A stretch of DNA of 34,815 nucleotides from an uncultured Lachnospiraceae bacterium (GCA_946403625.1 CAMJAP010000022.1:1-34815); one strand, 5' to 3'. Numbered from the stretch's first letter, positions 25,294-33,287 are shown. Translations and numbers: made by a program. Notes: generated by a model from the letters alone, not told the origin.

Positions 25294-25506
25294 TTACCAT
25301 TCTTTGGTGCTCGCATCGGCCTTTGCTTTGGCAGCCGCTACACCGATCACCACCATGCTCGCCACGACGAGCACACCGCCTATGATCTCCTTATACAGGT
25401 CCGGCAGCTGCATCATATAATACGAGCCGATCAGTACGACGGCCGAAAACAATAACACGCCGAAAACCGTTGCGATCGTGTTCTTCTTTTTCCCTTTCTT
25501 CTGCAT
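25294..25506 (-). CDS. Small two-helix membrane protein, unknown function
   Basis: This 70-residue protein has a Lys-rich N-terminus (MQKKGKKKN), helix 1 (about 10-32), a short loop with LPDLYKEI, helix 2 (about 38-58) and a Lys/Ala-rich tail. The ribosome site AAAGGAGG is excellent. A perfect 14-bp palindrome lies 38-51 bases upstream. It is followed after 72 bases by the flavin-reductase-like membrane gene and may be in the same operon. I do not recognise it. Confidence 0.7.
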   Translation of the reverse strand: MQKKGKKKNTIATVFGVLLFSAVVLIGSYYMMQLPDLYKEIIGGVLVVASMVVIGVAAAKAKADASTKEW

Positions 25507-25543
25507 CGATTTTTCCTCCTTTTTTCAAACAAACCGTGCCCAT

Positions 25544-25557
25544 ATTCGTTAACGAAT
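25544..25557. promoter_or_regulatory. Perfect 14-bp palindrome, possible operator
   Basis: ATTCGTTAACGAAT is its own reverse complement. It sits in the leader of the 70-residue membrane-protein gene. A dimeric repressor site is possible; no second copy was noticed in the window. Confidence 0.35.
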
Positions 25558-25649
25558 CTTTCTATTTATCGTAGCAGAAAAAAAGAAGTTTTCCATCAAT
25601 CCGGCATGACATTTGTGCTACTTTGCGTTGCAGCCCCTGGGAAATACCA

Positions 25650-26864
25650 TCATCTCAACTCAAAATCACCATATACATGCATCATCAAACGGAGCATACT
25701 CAGGTCTTCGATCTTGCTTCCGCCTTTGATGGCCTGATGCAAAGCATTGCATATCGAACTGTAGCCGATCATATTTTGCCAGATATTATCCGTCTCTTCG
25801 CCGAATTCCTGTTTGCTCATAATGTCATTCAGACAGCGTAACAGCATTTCATAGTCCGACAGCTGTGAGAAATAGACTTCCATATTGTTTCCGGTCTTCG
25901 GAACAAGCGTGATCATATCCGAAACCTTCACTTTGCCTTCCAGCGCATTGATTGCTGCCATTTCCGGCAGAATGTTGCAGCATTCGTTTGCCAGCGTCAC
26001 ATCTCCGATCTTTTGTACGGTATCGTCAAACAATCTGTCATGCAGTTCTCTCGTGGTTGCTGCCGCAAACAGTTTCAGATACTCCACAACGGCCGACCGC
26101 ATCTTGCGAAAACCTTCCTCGCCGTCATACAAAGAAGGACTGTAGGTACTCTCCTTCTGACGAATAAAGAAAAACTGTTTCTCCGAAGCGAACTGCTCCA
26201 CCTTCCATGTTTCAGCCATTTCGCGAACCATCTCACTGAGCTCGTGAATCTCAACATCATCGATCCGCACTTCCCCTATGGCATCCGTCGGGAACCGCGC
26301 CGCATACACTTTCACCAGTGCCACTTTTTGATTTCCCAGACGCTTTTTCACTTCCGGTTCCAGCAGGTTCCAAAACGCAACACTCAGATCCTCCGTTTTG
26401 TTCTGGATGGTGCCTGCCCCTACCGTACAACTGTTATACCCTTCCCACTCGTGTTTTTTACCCGCAAACTCTGTCGGAAACTCTGTCGGCGTATCCTTTT
26501 CCAGCATGCGCTGATACCCGTCCATAAAGCAAAACACAAAGGAACCGGCAGCCATCCCAACGGCCGACTTGCAGTCTTTTCCGCCCCCTGCGCAGTATTC
26601 ATAAAAATGTTTTCCGATCGATCTTGCATAAACATAAAACGCCAGACCGACATTATTCGGCTGCGGCATATGAACATCCACTGTGATTTCCGTATCCAGT
26701 TCCGGCAAATACAGCATATTTCCCTGTCTTTCCGTTTTGTAATTCAGTGTTTGCGGAAGAATATGACTTAAGAGATGTTCCAGGATTTCATCGGTACTTT
26801 TAAAATCGTCTACCTCCGGCTGCTCCTCTTTCTTATTCTTCTTAAACATGTCAAATAATCCCAC
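25650..26864 (-). CDS. Cytosolic protein of unknown function, 404 residues
   Basis: The start is taken as the GTG at 26864, giving MGLFDMFKKNKKEEQ, because GGAGG lies seven bases upstream; the longer frame would begin inside a terminator. The protein has no membrane helix. Notable pieces are YVYARSIGKHFYEYCAGGGKD, a Gly/Cys-rich stretch in the first third, and a helical C-terminal half rich in Leu, Met and acidic residues. A start like GLFxMFKKK often marks proteins with one N-terminal amphipathic helix. I do not recognise a family with confidence. It follows the terminator of the 109-residue gene closely. Confidence 0.75.
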   Translation of the reverse strand: MGLFDMFKKNKKEEQPEVDDFKSTDEILEHLLSHILPQTLNYKTERQGNMLYLPELDTEITVDVHMPQPNNVGLAFYVYARSIGKHFYEYCAGGGKDCKSAVGMAAGSFVFCFMDGYQRMLEKDTPTEFPTEFAGKKHEWEGYNSCTVGAGTIQNKTEDLSVAFWNLLEPEVKKRLGNQKVALVKVYAARFPTDAIGEVRIDDVEIHELSEMVREMAETWKVEQFASEKQFFFIRQKESTYSPSLYDGEEGFRKMRSAVVEYLKLFAAATTRELHDRLFDDTVQKIGDVTLANECCNILPEMAAINALEGKVKVSDMITLVPKTGNNMEVYFSQLSDYEMLLRCLNDIMSKQEFGEETDNIWQNMIGYSSICNALHQAIKGGSKIEDLSMLRLMMHVYGDFELR

Positions 26865-26894
26865 GATACTGCCTCCGCTCTTTTTATTCATATA

Positions 26895-26928
26895 CAAAAT
26901 AAAGGACAGAGCGCTGAACCTCTGTCCT
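26895..26928 (-). terminator. Terminator of the 109-residue gene
   Basis: AGGACAGAG pairs perfectly with CTCTGTCCT (9 bp, 8-base loop), followed on the minus strand by TTTATTTT. It lies about 25 bases past the stop at 26952. Confidence 0.8.
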
Positions 26929-26931
26929 CGT

Positions 26932-26963
26932 AACATCAACAAAATTCAACATCAACAAAATTC
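26932..26963. repeat. Tandem 16-bp duplication across the stop codon of the 109-residue gene
   Basis: AACATCAACAAAATTC occurs twice in a row (26932-26947, 26948-26963). The upstream copy encodes the end of the gene; the other lies in the 3' untranslated region. It looks like a replication-slippage event. Confidence 0.8.
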
Positions 26964-27281
26964 AACATCTTCAAAATCGATACTGTCGTATTCCTCGGTA
27001 TCTCCTACCGCATCGATCTCCACATAATAAGTATCGTCAAATGTTATGATCTCTCCTGTTGCCGTGCCGGTACTCTCATTGATCAGATCGTCGCAGGCCT
27101 CGCTGTATGCATCTTCATCGGCAAATTCGCTTCGCGCGATGATCTTTGTGATCTTACACGGTGTGTACTCTCTCTCATCTACGATCTGCGCCGCATCCGC
27201 CCCGTCCTCCGTTTTTTCGATCCACAGGATCTGATCATCGTACTCCGAAGCATATCCGCCTCTGATTTCTTTTGTGTTCAT
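26952..27281 (-). CDS. Small acidic protein of unknown function (109 residues)
   Basis: The product is strongly acidic (many Asp/Glu), has no signal or membrane helix, and ends in DFEDVEFC before TGA. It has a beta-rich look with DDQILWIEKTEDG near the start and GEIITFDDTYYVEIDA near the end. The start lies behind AAGGGGG. A TATAAT is found about 45 bases upstream on the minus strand, and a clear terminator follows. The stop codon lies in a tandem 16-bp repeat. I do not recognise a family. Confidence 0.7.
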   Translation of the reverse strand: MNTKEIRGGYASEYDDQILWIEKTEDGADAAQIVDEREYTPCKITKIIARSEFADEDAYSEACDDLINESTGTATGEIITFDDTYYVEIDAVGDTEEYDSIDFEDVEFC

Positions 27282-27401
27282 GCATTACCCCCTTGTTTTA
27301 TTTCGGGCCACGATATCAGCCGTGTTTATTATACCCCAGTTTTTACTTTCCGTATATAGTTATTGTTTTATCAATTGTGTGAAAATGGATTCCGAATCTT
27401 C

Positions 27402-27581
27402 CTACGAGCAGTTCGCACTGATCAGCGTATCCACGGGATCGTCATCCGTTTTGGCCTTGCTGGCCAGATAGATCCGCTCGATCTCTTCCCTGGGAAATTT
27501 CGGGAAGCAGGCATACAGCCCCTCCAGCTCCATCCCCGTCAGACACATGTTCTCCACTGCTCTGCAATCCTGTTCGTTCAT
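27402..27581 (-). CDS. Small protein in a LexA-controlled operon, unknown function (59 residues)
   Basis: The start is taken as the ATG at 27581 behind GGGGG; an in-frame GTG at 27593 is possible. The product MNEQDCRAVENMC...GLYACFPKFPREEIERIYLASKAK has three cysteines and a helical segment resembling a small DNA-binding or zinc-finger unit, but no family is clear. It lies 28 bases after the 96-residue gene, which has a LexA-box promoter, so it should be co-induced by DNA damage. Confidence 0.65.
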   Translation of the reverse strand: MNEQDCRAVENMCLTGMELEGLYACFPKFPREEIERIYLASKAKTDDDPVDTLISANCS

Positions 27582-27609
27582 AGCTACCCCCACATAATAA
27601 TATATTTTT

Positions 27610-27900
27610 TTACCCCGTCATCTTCCAGATCGTCTTGCCCGGCTCATAGTACAGCCGTATCACCCGGAACCGGTCAAAGACCACGATCCGGCATTCGTAG
27701 ATCAGGGTATTGTTTGAAACATACACACCGTCCGGCATCATCCGTGTCCCCTGATGCGACAGATCGCGATATCCCTTGATGGTATAGGTCTGCTTCATGC
27801 CGTCTTCATCCGTCAGCCGTATCCGCAGCGGAATGATGGTTCCGTCCGTCGAATGCTGGCAGATCACATCCACCGGTTTGATCCTCTCCAAAACGCCCAT
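27610..27900 (-). CDS. SOS-controlled protein of unknown function (96 residues)
   Basis: The product starts MGVLERIKPVDVICQHSTDG, continues with a beta-rich run (PLRIRLTDEDGMKQTYTIKGY, CRIVVFDRFRVIRLYYEPG) and has no membrane segment. It looks like one compact beta-barrel domain. The ribosome site is AGGTGA. Its promoter carries a perfect LexA/DinR box between the -35 and -10 boxes, so the gene should be repressed until DNA damage. I recall similar short proteins near Y-family polymerase genes of Clostridia, but cannot confirm this here; none lies in the window. Confidence 0.75.
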   Translation of the reverse strand: MGVLERIKPVDVICQHSTDGTIIPLRIRLTDEDGMKQTYTIKGYRDLSHQGTRMMPDGVYVSNNTLIYECRIVVFDRFRVIRLYYEPGKTIWKMTG

Positions 27901-27922
27901 ATTGTTCTCACCTCTTATCCAG

Positions 27923-27951
27923 AGTATAGAACATATGTTCTTGTTTGTAAA
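27923..27951 (-). promoter_or_regulatory. LexA-controlled promoter (SOS box GAACATATGTTC at 27929-27940)
   Basis: On the minus strand TTTACA (27951-27946), a 17-base spacer and TATACT (27928-27923) form a near-consensus promoter. The spacer contains the perfect palindrome GAACATATGTTC, which fits the Bacillus/Clostridium LexA core GAAC-N4-GTTC exactly. LexA bound here would block RNA polymerase. Confidence 0.88.
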
Positions 27952-27984
27952 GGGCTATTTTCCCCCCTCCGCGGCGCCGATCTC

Positions 27985-28146
27985 CTACAGAAATTCCTCC
28001 AGGGAATCGCAATATTCCTCAAATTCCCACTCGCCCCTGCCGTGCGAACTGTCATAAGCGCGGATGATCTTTACATATTTTGCAAAATTACCGTCCTTAT
28101 CAATCTGAACCGTAGTCAGATTCGTAAATGTTCCAAATCCTCCCAA
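27985..28146 (-). CDS. Small protein after the GNAT gene, unknown function (53 residues)
   Basis: The start is taken as the TTG at 28146, because AGGAGG, located just after the GNAT stop, lies nine bases before it; a longer ATG-initiated frame (28200) would overlap the GNAT gene by 41 bases. The product MGGFGTFTNLTTVQ...YDSSHGRGEWEFEEYCDSLEEFL is acidic at the C-terminus and soluble. I do not recognise it. It is cotranscribed with the acetyltransferase. Confidence 0.6.
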   Translation of the reverse strand: MGGFGTFTNLTTVQIDKDGNFAKYVKIIRAYDSSHGRGEWEFEEYCDSLEEFL

Positions 28147-28159
28147 CCTTTTAAACCTC

Positions 28160-28633
28160 CTACTGACGGATTTCAAAAGCGAAAACCGTTTCCTCTTCAT
28201 TCAAATGATGCACCCTCGGCGCGTAGGCTTCCGTCACCTGTGTCCACAGACTTTTGGCACCGCGGTTTTTCTCATTGTATTTGATCTCCCACTTCCCGGG
28301 ATGCTTCGCCAGGATCATACGGGCCGCATCCAGCGCATAATGCCGTCTGCGGTACGCCGGAAAGATCGTAAACTCTGCCATAATGTAATCCGGCTCCTCC
28401 CCTATGTTGGAATAGGGACAAAGCATGGCAAACCCGACCAAGGAATCCTCGCTGTAGATAAAATAGGCCACTCGTCTCGGATCCGTAAAATAGTCTTCAA
28501 AATGTCCGTAATGAAAATTCCCGTTCTCATCCATCGGATCATCATAATAGTTCGTCATTTCATAAAGGTACTTCTGATTGATGTTCCAAAGTAAATCTCT
28601 GTCCTTGGACTGCACCGTCTGTAATCTTAACAT
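28160..28633 (-). CDS. GNAT-family N-acetyltransferase
   Basis: This 157-residue protein has the GNAT pattern: a central beta strand LVGFAMLCPY, then YIMAEFTIFPAYRRRHYALDAARMILAKHPGKWEIKYNEKNRGAKSLW. The YRRRHYA segment corresponds to the Q/RxxGxG/A acetyl-CoA loop in a degenerate form. The substrate cannot be predicted. Related proteins act on small molecules or amino groups of proteins. The start is behind GGAGAG. A 53-residue gene follows in the same operon. Confidence 0.8.
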   Translation of the reverse strand: MLRLQTVQSKDRDLLWNINQKYLYEMTNYYDDPMDENGNFHYGHFEDYFTDPRRVAYFIYSEDSLVGFAMLCPYSNIGEEPDYIMAEFTIFPAYRRRHYALDAARMILAKHPGKWEIKYNEKNRGAKSLWTQVTEAYAPRVHHLNEEETVFAFEIRQ

Positions 28634-28668
28634 AAAACACTCTCCACTACCATCAACTGATTCGGTTC

Positions 28669-28690
28669 GGGCGTTTCCGAAATGACGCCC
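28669..28690. other. Short hairpin between the flavodoxin and GNAT genes
   Basis: GGGCGT pairs with ACGCCC over a 10-base loop. No T run follows on either strand, so it is not a standard terminator. Confidence 0.35.
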
Positions 28691-28708
28691 CTGTTATATT
28701 ATCATATT

Positions 28709-29200
28709 TCATTTTTCCATCAGGCTTTTGCAGAAGTCCGCAATCTGCTGATTCTTACTGTCCTCCGGCTTTGCCTTGGGATCGATAAACACCGCAGTCC
28801 GATCAAACCCTTCCATGCCCAAAGATTTCGCCAGCTTGGCAAACGCCTTTTCCGCACCGCCTCCGCTCTGACAGGCAAAAGCCGAAAATGTCTTTCCCTG
28901 CAACTGCGCTTTATTATCCTCTATGAAGGTACGAAGCGGAGGCGTATAATTCGAAGCCCACACCGGAAATCCGAATATGATGCGATCATACTCCGCAAGA
29001 TTCACATCGTATGCCTTAAGCTCCGGCTTCTCCGCCATCACCGCGCTCTTCCCGCCCCAGAAGAACTTCGCAAAGCCCTTATCATGATATGCCTTCCTGG
29101 GAACAAGTTTCAACAGATCCGCCCCGGTCTTTTCCTTTATCAAACCGGCTACATACTCCGTATTTCCTTCTAGCGAATAATATACAACCAGAGTCTTCAT
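28709..29200 (-). CDS. Flavodoxin-family protein
   Basis: This 163-residue protein starts MKTLVVYYSLEGNTEYVAGLI, the FMN phosphate-binding loop of flavodoxins, and has FGFPVWASNYTPPLRTFIE as the second FMN loop and FACQSGGGAEKAF as the third. The domain is the flavodoxin_4/NrdI-like short type that carries electrons for oxidoreductases. Its position beside the GNAT and NUDIX genes gives no clear partner. The start is behind GGACAGGA. It is read from its own leader, about 60 bases from the NUDIX gene stop. Confidence 0.85.
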   Translation of the reverse strand: MKTLVVYYSLEGNTEYVAGLIKEKTGADLLKLVPRKAYHDKGFAKFFWGGKSAVMAEKPELKAYDVNLAEYDRIIFGFPVWASNYTPPLRTFIEDNKAQLQGKTFSAFACQSGGGAEKAFAKLAKSLGMEGFDRTAVFIDPKAKPEDSKNQQIADFCKSLMEK

Positions 29201-29261
29201 GTTTCCTGTCCTTTACCTTCCTCTACTAAAGTTCCCACAACCTTTTTTCGCAAACCTTTTT

Positions 29262-29864
29262 TCACCAAGCTTCCTTGATTGCTTCAATAATTTCCAAATC
29301 TGCCGGTAGCCATTTAACGGCATCCAATTCTTCTTTGGAAAGCCATCTCGCATCCATCGCTTCCTTCAACACCAGTTGTCCTGTTCTGATCTCTGCCCAA
29401 AAACAATCCATGGACAGGTGAAATGTCGGATAATCATACTCCACTGTTCCGATCAAATCTCCAACCGCTATTCCCGCTGTCAGTTCCTCTCTTATTTCTC
29501 TTTCCAGCGCCTGTCGCGGTGTTTCGCCCGGCTCGATTTTTCCTCCCGGAAATTCCCACCAACCTTTAAACTCTCCATAGCCACGCGCTGTTGCAAAAAC
29601 CTTCTTATCTTCCTTCTCGTTTTCACTTATCACAGCAGCCACTACACGAACATATTTCAGAATCTTCCCCGAATCAGTAATGCAGACTTTCTTTCCTTCG
29701 GCGATCCCATAATGCTCGAGATCAGCTTCGGATACTTCTGCATATCTATCCTCTGTATTTTCCGAACAACCTATTAACTTTAGTAAGGCCATAGGCGTTT
29801 TTCTTCCGGTTTCCTCACATCCATAATCTGCCTCAGAAATGCTTTGTACTGTATAGATCCTCAC
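29262..29864 (-). CDS. NUDIX hydrolase (MutT type) with a 70-residue N-terminal extension
   Basis: The C-terminal domain (about 70-200) carries the NUDIX box G108-x5-E114-x7-R122-E-I-R-E-E, preceded by GWWEFPGGKIEPGE, and ends with the usual ARWLSKEEL and WLPAD pieces of MutT-type enzymes that hydrolyse nucleoside triphosphates such as 8-oxo-dGTP. Residues 1-69 are extra, with an ADLEHYGIAEGKKVCITDSGK segment of unknown role. The start is GTG behind GGAGG. It lies 21 bases after the helicase gene and is its likely operon partner; both are AT-rich compared with the rest of the window. Confidence 0.85.
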   Translation of the reverse strand: MRIYTVQSISEADYGCEETGRKTPMALLKLIGCSENTEDRYAEVSEADLEHYGIAEGKKVCITDSGKILKYVRVVAAVISENEKEDKKVFATARGYGEFKGWWEFPGGKIEPGETPRQALEREIREELTAGIAVGDLIGTVEYDYPTFHLSMDCFWAEIRTGQLVLKEAMDARWLSKEELDAVKWLPADLEIIEAIKEAW

Positions 29865-29885
29865 AACACCCTTCCTCCAAAATAA

Positions 29886-32876
29886 TTATGCATTAACAAT
29901 ATACTCATATATATCTTCCCTGACCGGCTCATTCAGAATCCACTCTATCTCTACCGCAGTTTTATCCGTATTTGCCATCGTAAATACGTGTGCCCTGCCA
30001 CTGGCCGTCATTGTTCCAAGATAATAAAACTCTTTCGAAATCTTATCATCTTTATTTTTTCTGACGAACAATTCAACACGTATTCCCCGTTCTTTTGCTT
30101 TCAGAAAATTCTGTACATCTTCAGATTCCAAACTTCTTCCGGATTTAGAGATTGCAACAAGCATTCTTCTGTTGACAAAATGATCCTCATATTTTGTCGT
30201 ATCACTAATATCTTCCGCCTTATCATAATTGATAAAAACCGGAAATGTCTTCGTCTTACGATCAAACTTATATCCACCAATATTCAGCGGGACTTCATTG
30301 TTTTCCCAGTTCAAAAGTCTGCAGACATCTTCATATGTATACTTTTGATACAAAACAAGATCCGTACTTCCATAAGCATTGCTATAATCCCGTTTATATC
30401 TGCTAATGCCAAAGTCTATCAATTCTTCGATAATATGATAAAAGTCATCGTTTCTCAACATATCGTCAAAAGATGATGTCGGCTTATAATCTGATGAATC
30501 CTCCTCTATGAATACGCATTTTGAATATGTTTTCTTCCCCGATCCAGCCGGGAACTCATTAGTCAATACATTTGCTATATTCTTCTTTTGTTCCTCACTT
30601 ATCTCTTTTCCATAGCCTTTAAGATCTTCTGCTAATCCTGCAAACAATCCGCATTTTGCAATACCTCTGGAATATGCCAGCACACGTTTCAACATCTGAA
30701 GTTCCTGAATTCGTTTCCCACTCGCCAACTTCTTTGATATAAACTCCACAACAGATTCTTCATCAGAAGACAATCGAACCGTATATTCTTTTTCATACTT
30801 CAAAAGAAATTTATAATAGGAGCCAAGACTGCTATTATCAAATATTCTCAAGACATCCATTTCCCCATAATCATCAAAATCTTTCAATGCAGGAATTCGT
30901 CCAAGTTTGTTCTTCAAGTTAGTATAGTTTTCCTTGATCAGCTTTATATCACTAAAATTTGCATTATCTACAGAAGCAAAAATCTTTTTCCTGCTGATTT
31001 CATCAAAATGTATTGTCGATGCTCCCGGAAGCACCCTGCATCCCTCCATAACAAATCTCCGAATATTGTCTTTATTATAGGATCTGTCTCCGGAAAGTGC
31101 GATCGGTATCATAAAATTGTTATTGTAATTTCCGATGAAATCAAGTATTACAACATATTCTTTCCCTTCTGCTTTTCGTAGTCCTCTTCCCAACTGCTGT
31201 ATAAACACAATCGGCGACTCCGTAGGCCGAAGCATGATTACCTGATTCACCTCAATGATATCAACACCTTCGTTTAATATTTCTACAGAAAGAATATAAT
31301 CTAATGGTTGTCTCCCCTCCAAATCATCTTCGTCTGCCGCCAAACGTTCAAAAGCTTCCTGGCGTTCCTCTTCTGAAGCACTGCCATTTAAAGCAATCGT
31401 TCTAAAATATTTTCCAGTTGCCGGATTAATCGTATGATTCAGTTTATCCGCCAGCACTTCGGATTCCTTAATTTTACTACAGAAAATGAGTCCCTTTACC
31501 TTTTTACCGCTGTATCCGTAATAATCTGCCTGTTCAACGATATGCTTTATTCTTTCATCACTGGTCAGCATATTGAAATCACGTGATTCGTTCTCATCAT
31601 CGCCAATAACAGAAAGGTCTGTAATTCCAAAATAATGAAACGGACACAGCAGATTTTCTTCCATAGCCTGCTGCAACCGAATTTCGTGAGCTATATTATA
31701 ATGGAAAAGCTCATAGACATTCCGTCCTTCAATATGATCATCCCTCTTATCCGGTGTTGCAGTCATTCCAAGCCAAAGTCTTGGCTTGAAATAGTGCATA
31801 ATCTTCTGATATGTATTCGCTACCGAATGATGCGTTTCATCCAAAATGATTGCGCTGAAATAGTCCGGGGCAAAATAGCAAAGATTTTCATCTCTTGAGA
31901 GTGTCTGAACGGTTGCAAATACAAAATCTTTATCTTTGCAATTATCCAGCGAATCTTTGCCACATACGATTCCCATAGAAACTGTACTTGAGAAAACTTT
32001 TTCGTAAGACTTTTTCGTTTGTCGGGCCAATTGATTTCTGTGAACCAAGAACAGTACTCGTTCAAAACCCAATTCTCTCATAGCAAACGCAGATGCATAA
32101 GTCTTCCCGGTTGCTGTTGCACTGATCAATAATGCCCTATCTTCACCAGCCTCAACAATTTTTCGAAGTCCGGCAATAAACCTCTCCTGCATAGAATTCG
32201 GTTTCAGCGTATATTTCTCAAGAGAAGGAATCTCTTCCGTTTTGGCGATCTTCCTCTGATGATCTATGATCCGATATCGTTCTTTGTATATATCATAAAA
32301 ACGTTCGTAATCCAGTGCCCATTCGCTGTTCCATAACTGTTCAAACTCTTTTATGATCAGTGACGCCATTTCCCCTTTCTCGGTAGAAACAAGCTTCGTA
32401 TTCCACTCCCAATTACTGGTCAACGCTGTACTCGTCATATTGGAACTGCCAATAATGATCCGGTACACTTCAGCCTTCTTGAATATATAACCTTTTGTAT
32501 GAAAACCGGTTCTCGCCTCTTCCGCATCATACATTTTTATTTTGATATTCTTTAACTCGTGAAGTTTTTCTAACGCTTTGGGTTCACTAAAACTCAAATA
32601 GTTTGTTGTAAGAATTCTTCCAGGAATATTCTTTCGCTCGAGTTCTTTCAATGTCTGAAGCAACGGGGTTATTCCCCCCAATGTAATAAAAGCCACGCTT
32701 ATCTCAAAACGATCGCATCTAAGCAACTCATCTTCCACAGATGAAAGCACCTTTTTCCCCCGAAAACGATCATTGGTGATAAACTCCGGTTTATATACAG
32801 GATCAACTACTGTTGTCCCATCTATATAAGCAGCATCCAATCCATTTTTTATCAGATTTGTTATTGTCACAGACAT
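29886..32876 (-). CDS. PLD-nuclease / superfamily 2 helicase / DUF3427 protein, candidate defence factor
   Basis: This 996-residue protein has a PLD-like phosphodiesterase domain (about 30-185) with one HxK (H126-T-K128) and SSNMT (144-148). The helicase core (about 225-580) has Walker A ATATGKT (253-259), DETH (346-349), MTATP (371-375), the FCSK motif and QLGRGLRK (561-568). The long C-terminal part (about 640-990) resembles DUF3427. This combination is known in prokaryotic helicases and is often found in defence islands. A role in cleaving or unwinding foreign DNA is inference. The gene is AT-rich (23 of 60 G/C in 30601-30660, against 36 of 60 in 1081-1140), which suggests horizontal transfer. 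It shares an operon with the NUDIX gene. Confidence 0.88.
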   Translation of the reverse strand: MSVTITNLIKNGLDAAYIDGTTVVDPVYKPEFITNDRFRGKKVLSSVEDELLRCDRFEISVAFITLGGITPLLQTLKELERKNIPGRILTTNYLSFSEPKALEKLHELKNIKIKMYDAEEARTGFHTKGYIFKKAEVYRIIIGSSNMTSTALTSNWEWNTKLVSTEKGEMASLIIKEFEQLWNSEWALDYERFYDIYKERYRIIDHQRKIAKTEEIPSLEKYTLKPNSMQERFIAGLRKIVEAGEDRALLISATATGKTYASAFAMRELGFERVLFLVHRNQLARQTKKSYEKVFSSTVSMGIVCGKDSLDNCKDKDFVFATVQTLSRDENLCYFAPDYFSAIILDETHHSVANTYQKIMHYFKPRLWLGMTATPDKRDDHIEGRNVYELFHYNIAHEIRLQQAMEENLLCPFHYFGITDLSVIGDDENESRDFNMLTSDERIKHIVEQADYYGYSGKKVKGLIFCSKIKESEVLADKLNHTINPATGKYFRTIALNGSASEEERQEAFERLAADEDDLEGRQPLDYILSVEILNEGVDIIEVNQVIMLRPTESPIVFIQQLGRGLRKAEGKEYVVILDFIGNYNNNFMIPIALSGDRSYNKDNIRRFVMEGCRVLPGASTIHFDEISRKKIFASVDNANFSDIKLIKENYTNLKNKLGRIPALKDFDDYGEMDVLRIFDNSSLGSYYKFLLKYEKEYTVRLSSDEESVVEFISKKLASGKRIQELQMLKRVLAYSRGIAKCGLFAGLAEDLKGYGKEISEEQKKNIANVLTNEFPAGSGKKTYSKCVFIEEDSSDYKPTSSFDDMLRNDDFYHIIEELIDFGISRYKRDYSNAYGSTDLVLYQKYTYEDVCRLLNWENNEVPLNIGGYKFDRKTKTFPVFINYDKAEDISDTTKYEDHFVNRRMLVAISKSGRSLESEDVQNFLKAKERGIRVELFVRKNKDDKISKEFYYLGTMTASGRAHVFTMANTDKTAVEIEWILNEPVREDIYEYIVNA

Positions 32877-32895
32877 TTGCTTTTCCCCACGTTGA

Positions 32896-32933
32896 TGCCT
32901 GTCGCTTTGAATAACAATTCACCGTAACAGGCA
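32896..32933 (-). other. Stem-loop in the 5' leader of the helicase gene
   Basis: TGCCTGT and ACAGGCA form a perfect 7-bp stem with an inner GAAT/ATTC hairpin, about 20 bases before the helicase start. It could affect translation of the helicase. Confidence 0.45.
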
Positions 32934-32994
32934 ATGCGTTTTCCAGAATATATGATGGCACTCTAAACCTTTAGCCAAAAATCATGCACTGTAA

Positions 32995-33023
32995 ATTGTA
33001 CCATTCCCAAACGCTTTTCTCAA
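32995..33023 (-). promoter_or_regulatory. Promoter of the helicase–NUDIX operon
   Basis: On the minus strand TTGAGA (33023-33018), a 17-base spacer and TACAAT (33000-32995). The start would be near 32988, giving a leader of about 110 bases. Confidence 0.65.
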
Positions 33024-33131
33024 GTTTTATAGGATAATATGCACAAATCCATGTTGGTTTGGTTTACATAACTCATCCCAGATTTAATATGTTGTTGATG
33101 GTCTTATTCAGAATATGATAGAATCCCCTTC

Positions 33132-33223
33132 GAGGTGCCAAGCACCTCCCCTGGCGTGCTTCACTGATAGTTGCACGCATTACATAACAGAAAGCCGGGA
33201 AGCTCCTATGCTCCCCGGCTTTT
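33132..33223 (+). ncRNA. Three-hairpin structured element, possible small RNA ending in a terminator
   Basis: GAGGTGC-CAA-GCACCTC (33132-33148), then GCGTGC/GCACGC (33154-33178), then AAAGCCGGG/CCCGGCTTT (33191-33222) with an inner AGC/GCT stem and TTTT after it on the plus strand. Three close, near-perfect hairpins are more than chance would give. It could be a plus-strand small RNA, the 3' end of the minus-strand gene at 33288, or a dispersed repeat. The strand is uncertain. Confidence 0.4.
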
Positions 33224-33287
33224 ATCCTATATCCTTTGATGATCCCATGATCCGGATACAGACAATCCGAGGCCCCACTCCCCCGGA

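Larger units (their letters stand above)
32877..33287. other. 411-base intergenic stretch, promoter and hairpin-rich
   Basis: No convincing gene is seen. The left part is the leader of the helicase gene: promoter at 32995-33023 and a stem-loop at 32896-32933. The right part holds three consecutive hairpins (33132-33148, 33154-33178, 33191-33222). A 72-codon frame at 33073-33291 lacks a good ribosome site and is built from these hairpins. Confidence 0.7.

Noticed and set aside
29236-29266. Two copies of GAAAAAAGGTT close together
   Set aside because: Short, A-rich and in a spacer; likely chance.
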